A stretch of DNA of 5,259 nucleotides from JBKHJZ01 sp046537875 (lineage in GTDB: Bacteria; Actinomycetota; Acidimicrobiia; Acidimicrobiales; VFJN01), in assembly GCA_046537875.1 (NCBI GenBank), contig JBKHJZ010000214.1:1-5259 (forward strand). Direction: 5' to 3'. The number at the start of each line of letters is the position of its first letter. Positions within the stretch are counted from its first letter, which is position 1. Below, in pieces: positions 5,195 through 5,259 of this stretch. The notes beneath the pieces were generated by a model, which ran no database searches, was not told the DNA's origin, and saw only the letters and a program-made list of their open reading frames with translations. Position numbers and translations under genes: made by a program.

Positions 5195-5259
5195 GGGCGG
5201 GAAGGCTACCCGGCCGGCCGGACCGCTCCGGATGTGGTCGGCCGCCGGGAGGCGAGTGG

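Noticed and set aside
5210..5221. 12-bp palindrome of alternating CCGG units upstream of the hydrolase
   Set aside because: Simple CCGG repeats of this length are expected in DNA this GC-rich, and nothing else supports a regulatory role.

Overview
The window is GC-rich throughout (roughly 70% by eye), with strong G/C preference at third codon positions, GTG and ATG starts, and clear GGAGG-type ribosome binding sites before several genes. This suggests a high-GC actinobacterium. The sigma factor, SHOCT and short alpha/beta-hydrolase types recall Acidimicrobiia-like genomes, but that placement is an inference and nothing here fixes it. No rRNA, tRNA, CRISPR array, insertion sequence or phage gene was seen.

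Layout, left to right. (1) A minus-strand gene for a secreted protein with an Ig/IPT-like 'TPAEGPVGT' segment starts near 474 and runs off the left edge. A perfect 15-bp inverted repeat lies inside it, just after the signal peptide. (2) From 475 to 1094 there is no intact gene. About 735-974 on the plus strand reads like the C-terminal part of a real protein, with a possible, unproven RuvC-like/RNase H-fold resemblance. It is followed by short repeats and palindromes. (3) At 1095-1517 (+) lies a PhnB-like VOC-superfamily protein. (4) At 1738-2235 and 2235-3824 (+) is a tightly coupled pair: an ECF-type sigma-70 factor, then a 529-residue single-pass membrane protein with an Arg-rich cytoplasmic tail, a Kelch-like beta-propeller and a two-cysteine C-terminal domain. 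The two overlap by one base (TGATG). (5) At 3977-4456 (+) is a small membrane protein combining a PLDc_N-type hairpin with a C-terminal SHOCT motif. (6) On the minus strand, 4502-5194, convergent with it, is an alpha/beta-hydrolase whose reading frame stays open to the right edge, so its true start may lie outside.

How the genes work together. Only the sigma/propeller pair is clearly a functional unit. The natural reading is that the membrane protein senses something outside the cell with its propeller and controls the sigma factor through its short cytoplasmic tail. It lacks the zinc-binding anti-sigma signature, so an anti-sigma role rests on position and topology alone. The other genes appear to be separate transcription units with housekeeping or unknown roles. 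The pair is the most interesting system here, followed by the hairpin inside the secreted-protein gene and the gene remnant at 735-974.
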